Below, piece after piece: positions 6,320 to 7,350 of a stretch of DNA of 7,350 nucleotides. The stretch is from Burkholderiales bacterium (GTDB taxonomy: Bacteria > Pseudomonadota > Gammaproteobacteria > Burkholderiales > Burkholderiaceae_C). Made by a program: the position numbers and the translations under genes. The DNA lies in contig CANGHQ010000083.1 of assembly GCA_947453585.1 (NCBI GenBank), forward strand, positions 1 to 7,350, read 5' to 3'. The notes below the pieces were generated by a model that saw only the letters and a program-made list of their open reading frames with translations, did no database searches and was not told the DNA's origin. Positions within the stretch are counted from its first letter, which is position 1. Each line of letters starts with the position of its first letter.

Positions 6320-7350
6320 TCAAGGCGTGCAGCGCCGCAAGTCCAGCGTGAACGGAAACTCTGCGCTCGGTATCAGCGCTGCGTTCGGTGGCGGCACCTG
6401 CATGGTGCCCGGCGTGTGGCCCATACGGGCAAAGCGCGCCAGGCGACGGCTCTCGGCCTCATAGGCGTTGACCGGCAAGGTGTCATACGACAAGCCACCG
6501 GGGTGCGACACAAAGTACTGGCAGCCGCCCAGCGAGCGCTGCATCCAGGTGTCCACCACGTCAAAGGTCAGGGGCGCGTGCACGGCGATGGACGGGTGCA
6601 GGGCCGAAGGCGGGTTCCAGGCCTTGTAGCGCACGCTGGCCACAAACTCACCCACCACGCCCGTGGGCTGCAGGGGCAAGGGATTGCCGTTGACCGTGAC
6701 TGCGTAGCGGCTGCTGTTGATGCCAGCCACCTTGACTTCCAGCCGCTCCAGGGACGAATCCACATAGCGCGCCGTGCCGCCGGCCGAGCCTTCTTCGCCC
6801 ATAACGTGCCAGGGCTCCAGCGCCTGGCGCAGCGTGACTTGCACGCCCTTGGCCTGGATTTGGCCCACCAGCGGAAAGCGGAACTCCAAATGCGGCGCAA
6901 ACCAGGCGGCGTCAAAGGCAAAACCCGCCTCTTGCAACTCGGTTATCACATCGTCAAAGTCTTCTTGTATGCAGTGCGGCAGCAAAAAGCGGTCGTGCAG
7001 CTCGGTGCCCCAGCGGGTCACAGGCGCCAAATAGGGCTTGTCCCAGAAGCGCGCCACCAGCGCGCGCAGCAGCAACTGCTGGACCACGCTCATGCGGGCG
7101 TGCGGCGGCATCTCAAAGGCGCGCAGCTCCAACAGGCCCAGACGGCCGGTGCTCGAATCTGGCGAGTACATCTTGTCGATGCAAAACTCGCTGCGGTGGG
7201 TGTTGCCGGTCACGTCCACCAAGATATTGCGCAAGGTGCGGTCCAGCAGCCAAGGCTGCATATAGCTATTGCCCCCACGCTCCCCCACTGCGTGTGGGTC
7301 GCTGCCCCCCGAGGGGGCCTTCGCGCCTTGGGACGGCCCGGCGGCGCTCA
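6320..7350 (-). CDS. DUF2126 putative amidoligase, C-terminal part (N-terminus beyond window)
   Basis: The frame is open from the window edge to the TGA at 6322-6320, giving 342 visible residues. Family members are usually about 1,100 residues: an N-terminal transglutaminase-like part followed by the DUF2126 amidoligase-like region. Only the C-terminal end is seen here. From residue 30 the sequence matches the family core: MQPWLLDRTLRNILVDVTGN, then THRSEFCIDKMYSPDS, GLLELRAFEMPPHARM, RWGTELHDRFLLPH, LEFRFPLVGQ, WHVMGEEGSAGGTARYVDSS, PTGVVGEFVASVRYKAWNPP and FVSHPGGLSYDTLPVNAYEA. The acidic and His-rich motifs fit a glutamine-synthetase-like carboxylate-amine ligase, as predicted for this family; no activity is proven. 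Residues 1-26 are encoded by a palindromic repeat and are not family-like. A GTG at 7288 (inside the repeat) or ATG at 7261 could be mistaken for a start, but starting there would discard most of the protein. The next gene lies 47 bases downstream on the same strand, implying one operon. Confidence 0.92.
   Translation of the reverse strand, partial: SAAGPSQGAKAPSGGSDPHAVGERGGNSYMQPWLLDRTLRNILVDVTGNTHRSEFCIDKMYSPDSSTGRLGLLELRAFEMPPHARMSVVQQLLLRALVARFWDKPYLAPVTRWGTELHDRFLLPHCIQEDFDDVITELQEAGFAFDAAWFAPHLEFRFPLVGQIQAKGVQVTLRQALEPWHVMGEEGSAGGTARYVDSSLERLEVKVAGINSSRYAVTVNGNPLPLQPTGVVGEFVASVRYKAWNPPSALHPSIAVHAPLTFDVVDTWMQRSLGGCQYFVSHPGGLSYDTLPVNAYEAESRRLARFARMGHTPGTMQVPPPNAALIPSAEFPFTLDLRRCTP
7271..7350. 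repeat. GC-rich palindromic dispersed-type repeat (Comamonadaceae style), may extend past window
   Basis: The segment contains a perfect hairpin at 7304-7318 (GCCCCC, three-base loop, GGGGGC) and a second at 7284-7298 (CCCAC, five-base loop, GTGGG), followed by a GGGACGGCCCGGCGG stretch. I recognise this arrangement (GCCCCCACGCTCCCCCACT..., then GCTGCCCCCCGAGGGGGC, then CTTGGGACGGCCCGGCGG) as like a repeat scattered in many copies through Comamonadaceae genomes, usually between genes. That recognition is from memory. Here it is read in frame as part of the DUF2126 coding sequence. An 8-base palindrome ATAGCTAT (7262-7269) abuts its left end. The right end is not visible. Confidence 0.7.

Noticed and set aside
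7286..7288. GTG as start codon of a stand-alone 322-residue protein
   Set aside because: The frame is open upstream to the window edge, the GTG lies inside the palindromic repeat, and the product would be only the C-terminal third of a family normally about 1,100 residues long.

Overview
The window is GC-rich, and every gene I can support lies on the minus strand, so transcription runs from base 7350 towards base 1. Protein sequences and a GC-rich hairpin repeat at the right edge suggest a beta-proteobacterium of the order Burkholderiales, most likely Comamonadaceae (Rhodoferax/Polaromonas/Acidovorax-like). That placement rests on recalled family resemblance, not on a search.

Layout in transcription order: (1) 7350-6320, the C-terminal part of a DUF2126 putative amidoligase, whose N-terminal part lies beyond the window; (2) 6272-3501, a 923-residue fusion of a circularly permuted ATP-grasp domain with an alpha-E (DUF403) domain; (3) 3499-2510, a stand-alone transglutaminase-like protein with an intact Cys-His-Asp triad, starting one base after the previous stop; (4) 2399-378, a membrane sensor histidine kinase with an extracytoplasmic Cache-like sensor, a PAS domain and a HisKA_3/HATPase core; (5) 381-1, the receiver domain of a NarL/FixJ-type response regulator, overlapping the kinase by four bases (ATGA) and cut by the left edge.

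Genes 1-3 are the known but experimentally obscure association of a DUF2126 amidoligase, an ATP-grasp/alpha-E protein and a transglutaminase-like protein, predicted from comparative genomics to make or process a peptide or isopeptide-type modification. The Anbu proteasome-like gene often associated with it is not visible here. Genes 4-5 form an ordinary two-component pair; a functional link to genes 1-3 is suggested only by position and strand.

The most noteworthy items are a recognisable Comamonadaceae-type palindromic repeat that is read in frame inside the DUF2126 gene just before a conserved core motif, and a hexanucleotide-repeat-encoded Ser/Gln/Thr linker between the ATP-grasp and alpha-E domains. 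No tRNA, rRNA, CRISPR array, insertion sequence or convincing terminator is visible. No gene-free stretch exceeds about 110 bases.
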